NCBI GenBank assembly: GCA_003694825.1
Contig: RFJS01000208.1
Span: 1 to 7,562, forward strand
Origin: Verrucomicrobiota bacterium
GTDB lineage: Bacteria; Verrucomicrobiota; Verrucomicrobiia; Opitutales; Opitutaceae
Length of the DNA: 7,562 nucleotides
Reading direction: 5' to 3'
The translations under genes were made by a program, and so were the position numbers. Positions 5,947 through 7,562 of this stretch are shown here, in pieces (position 1 is the first letter of the stretch; every line of letters starts with the position of its first letter). The notes under the pieces were generated by a model that searched no databases, had not been told where the DNA came from, and saw only the letters and a list, made by a program, of their open reading frames with translations.

Positions 5947-6822
5947 ATGCCGCCCGCCTCCCAGCCCCACGCCCTGCTCCGGCGCCTCGCCATGCCGCTC
6001 ATTCACGCGGCCCTGATCACGTTTACCGCCCTGACGATGATCCCCTTCGCCTGGATGATCGCGGCGGCTTTCAAGACCCGCGAGGACTTCCTGCGATCCA
6101 TCTTTCTGCCCGCCGGCGACGGCTTTCTCGGCATCGCCTGGGACCGCCTGACCGTCGAAAACTTCGTGCGGCTCTTCACCGAACTGGGCATCGGCCGCGC
6201 CCTGCTCAACTCCATCTTTCTCGCCTCGGTGACCAGCCTCGGGGCGACCCTCTGCTGCGCCATGGGCGGCTACGCCCTCGCCAAATACCGCTATCGCGCC
6301 CGCAGGCCGCTGACCAACCTCGTGCTCGCCGCCCTGATCATCCCGGGACCGCTGCTGCTCGCTCCCGGCTACCAGCTGCTCTACCAGCTCGGCCTGCTCG
6401 ACACCTACGCCGGACTCATCCTGCCGGCGCTGGCGCCGGCTTTCGGCGTGTTTCTCTTTCGGCAGGCCATGCTCAACAGCGTCCCCCAGGAGCTCATCGA
6501 AGCGGCCCGCATGGACGGGGCCGGCGAGTTTCGGATCTTTTTCACCCTGGTGCTCCCGCTGGTGCGGCCGATGGTCGGCGCCTACCTGATGATCACGTTC
6601 CTGCAGACCTGGAACAACTTCATCAACCCGCAGGTGGTCCTGCAGAGCAGCGAGCTGTTTCCCCTCTCGGTCGCGATCAACAGCCTGCGCGGCATGTATG
6701 GCACCGACTACGGTCTGATCATGTCCGGCACGCTCGTTTCCATCGCGCCGGTGATGTGCCTTTTCCTCCTGCTCCAGAAGGAGTTCATCTCCGGGCTGAC
6801 CAGCGGCGCGGTCAAGGGCTGA
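5947..6822 (+). CDS. Sugar ABC transporter permease (CUT1, MalG/UgpE-like)
   Basis: The protein has 291 residues. It starts 4 bp after the first permease; GAGGAA lies about 10 bases upstream, inside the previous gene, a little far for an ideal ribosome site. Six helices are predicted at about 18-41, 87-111, 122-140, 150-172, 208-225 and 257-276. The EAA loop is EAARMDGAGEFRIFF (185-199) with LP at 203-204. Other MalG-type marks are TWNNFINP (221-228), DYGLIMSGTLVSIAP (254-268) and the C-terminal QKEFISGLTSGAVKG (277-291), which in MalG-type proteins inserts toward the ATPase dimer. It pairs with the first permease to form the translocation path. It is the last gene of the visible operon and no ATPase gene follows; a shared ATPase encoded elsewhere (MsiK/UgpC type) is the usual solution in CUT1 systems. 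Confidence 0.95.
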   Translation: MPPASQPHALLRRLAMPLIHAALITFTALTMIPFAWMIAAAFKTREDFLRSIFLPAGDGFLGIAWDRLTVENFVRLFTELGIGRALLNSIFLASVTSLGATLCCAMGGYALAKYRYRARRPLTNLVLAALIIPGPLLLAPGYQLLYQLGLLDTYAGLILPALAPAFGVFLFRQAMLNSVPQELIEAARMDGAGEFRIFFTLVLPLVRPMVGAYLMITFLQTWNNFINPQVVLQSSELFPLSVAINSLRGMYGTDYGLIMSGTLVSIAPVMCLFLLLQKEFISGLTSGAVKG

Positions 6823-6823
6823 G

Positions 6824-6847
6824 CGCGCCGTTGCCCCCCGGGGCGCG
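6824..6847 (+). terminator. GC-rich hairpin after the permease genes (possible terminator)
   Basis: CGCGCC (6824-6829) can pair with GGCGCG (6842-6847) around a 12-base loop, starting 2 bases after the stop of the second permease gene. Only a short TTT occurs downstream (6856-6858), so it is a weak intrinsic terminator at best. A second bulged hairpin (6861-6880) follows. Confidence 0.28.
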
Positions 6848-6860
6848 GGACGGAGTTTCT

Positions 6861-6880
6861 GGAAAACCGGCTTGGTTTCC
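6861..6880. repeat. Imperfect inverted repeat GGAAA-A-CC / GG-TTTCC
   Basis: GGAAAACCGGCTTGGTTTCC forms a 7-bp stem with one bulged A and a 5-base loop (GGCTT). It overlaps the -35 of the candidate promoter for the next gene, so it could be an operator or part of a terminator. Evidence is symmetry alone. Confidence 0.3.
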
Positions 6881-6899
6881 CGCCCGGCGCGTCGATACT
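6872..6899 (+). promoter_or_regulatory. Candidate sigma-70 promoter for the DUF5672 gene
   Basis: TTGGTT (6872-6877), 16-base spacer, GATACT (6894-6899). The -10 has four of six consensus bases and the -35 three. It lies in the 135-bp gap after the transporter operon and would give a leader of about 50 bases before ATG 6958. Confidence 0.33.
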
Positions 6900-6957
6900 C
6901 CCGCCCATCGCACATCTCTCCTTCGTCGCTGCTGACACACCGACCCGCTGATCATTC

Positions 6958-7562
6958 ATGCCTGACCGCGCCGCCTCCAGAAAGAAGGTTGTCATCACCA
7001 TCCCGCTTTCGAAAGCACCCGCCTTTCGCGAAGATGAGCAGATCTCCCTGCGGCACCTGCGCACGTATCTCAGCCGCTACGACACCGTCTTCGTCGCTCC
7101 GGCATCCTCACGGGTCACCCATCCCGAGATCCAGACCATCCGTTTCCCGGAGCGTTTTTTCGGCAGCGTCGAGGCCTACAATCGCCTCATGCTCTCGCGC
7201 GAATTCTACGCGCGCTTCGCCGACTACGAGTTCATGCTGCACTACCACCTCGATGCGCTCGTCTTCTCCGACCAGCTCCTCGAGTGGTGCAATGCCGGAT
7301 ACGACTATATCGCGCCCCCGTGGTTTCGGTGCGAGGAAGCACCGTGGGTCGACGAACCCTTCATCGGCAATGGCGGCTTTTCCCTGCGGCGCATCGATGC
7401 CTTCCTGAAGGTCTTCGACTCCCGCCGCCTCGCCGTCGACCCCGACCGGCAGTGGCGGGACTATTGCCGCGTCGCGCCACTATGGCGGCGCATGATCCTC
7501 TGGCCCCGCCGCTACCTGCGCCGCCACTGGCGTTTCAACGGCGTGCGCCAGACGATCGCCAC
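6958..7562 (+). CDS. DUF5672 family protein, glycosyltransferase-like, truncated by window edge
   Basis: The frame is open from ATG 6958 to the end of the window (201 complete codons, no stop). No Shine-Dalgarno sequence is visible before the start. The sequence matches my memory of DUF5672: a strand opening KKVVITIPL (9-17); DEQISLRHLRTYLSRYD (26-42); the conserved core YEFMLHYHLDALVFSDQLLEW (90-110); GYDYIAPPWF (114-123); and FIGNGGFSLRR (135-145). The order of a strand ending in an acidic LDA, then an APPWF element, then a GNGGFSLR loop resembles GT-A-fold glycosyltransferases. The family is often found in polysaccharide or glycan loci. It is probably cytoplasmic, as no signal or membrane helix is seen. 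Asp99 and Asp105 are candidates for nucleotide-sugar or metal contact. Donor, acceptor and pathway are unknown. The upstream gap suggests its own promoter rather than membership of the transporter operon. Confidence 0.85.
   Translation, partial: MPDRAASRKKVVITIPLSKAPAFREDEQISLRHLRTYLSRYDTVFVAPASSRVTHPEIQTIRFPERFFGSVEAYNRLMLSREFYARFADYEFMLHYHLDALVFSDQLLEWCNAGYDYIAPPWFRCEEAPWVDEPFIGNGGFSLRRIDAFLKVFDSRRLAVDPDRQWRDYCRVAPLWRRMILWPRRYLRRHWRFNGVRQTIA

Noticed and set aside
5833..6915. A 360-codon minus-strand open frame opposite the second permease
   Set aside because: It is highly charged (Glu/Arg/Gly/Gln repeats) with no motif, a typical shadow of a hydrophobic membrane protein gene.
6872..7408. 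A plus-strand frame of 178 codons overlapping the DUF5672 gene
   Set aside because: It is Ser/Pro/Arg-rich without motifs, whereas the frame from 6958 contains the conserved DUF5672 core.
1..7562. tRNA, rRNA, CRISPR array, insertion sequence or phage elements
   Set aside because: No cloverleaf-like segments, regular spaced repeats, terminal inverted repeats or transposase motifs were visible.

Overview
The window is GC-rich (by eye well over 60 % G+C), densely coding bacterial DNA. It holds eight genes I can support: one on the minus strand running off the left edge, six complete genes on the plus strand, and one plus-strand gene running off the right edge. Gram-negative-type ECF regulation, a sugar ABC transporter without its own ATPase, and almost no strong Shine-Dalgarno sequences would fit Verrucomicrobiota (for example Opitutaceae). 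That placement is an impression only, and a high-GC proteobacterium or planctomycete is not excluded.

Left region (1-1649, minus strand): the N-terminal ~550 residues of a nonribosomal peptide synthetase (NRPS). The protein begins with what looks like only the C-terminal half of a condensation domain, with no HHxxxDG. An adenylation domain follows, with motifs A1-A4 readable before the window edge. The first three residues of its specificity code read D-V-Q.

Middle region (1650-3471): a 332-bp divergent intergenic region, then three tightly linked plus-strand genes. They encode a small single-pass membrane protein (probable anti-sigma factor), an N-terminally anchored periplasmic helical protein of the CnrX/CpxP/Spy kind (probable sensor), and an ECF sigma factor. 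The first two overlap by ATGA. The gene order matches the cnrY-cnrX-cnrH metal-sensing module, but the histidine pairs that bind metal in CnrX are not visible, so the signal is unknown. The intergenic region has weak ECF-like promoter candidates facing both ways.

Right region (3472-6822): after a GC-rich structured spacer, an operon for a CUT1-type carbohydrate importer, with a membrane-anchored solute-binding protein (TTG start, no lipobox) and two six-helix permeases carrying EAA loops. The binding protein and first permease overlap by one base (TGATG), and the permeases are 4 bp apart. No ATPase gene is present, so a shared housekeeping ATPase is likely. A final gene (6958 to the edge) encodes a DUF5672-family, glycosyltransferase-like protein.

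Most plausible reading: the ECF trio is a self-contained envelope-signal module that may regulate itself and possibly a neighbour (the NRPS or the transporter). The importer and the DUF5672 gene look like a separate carbohydrate-related segment. I see no tRNA, rRNA, insertion sequence or CRISPR array.
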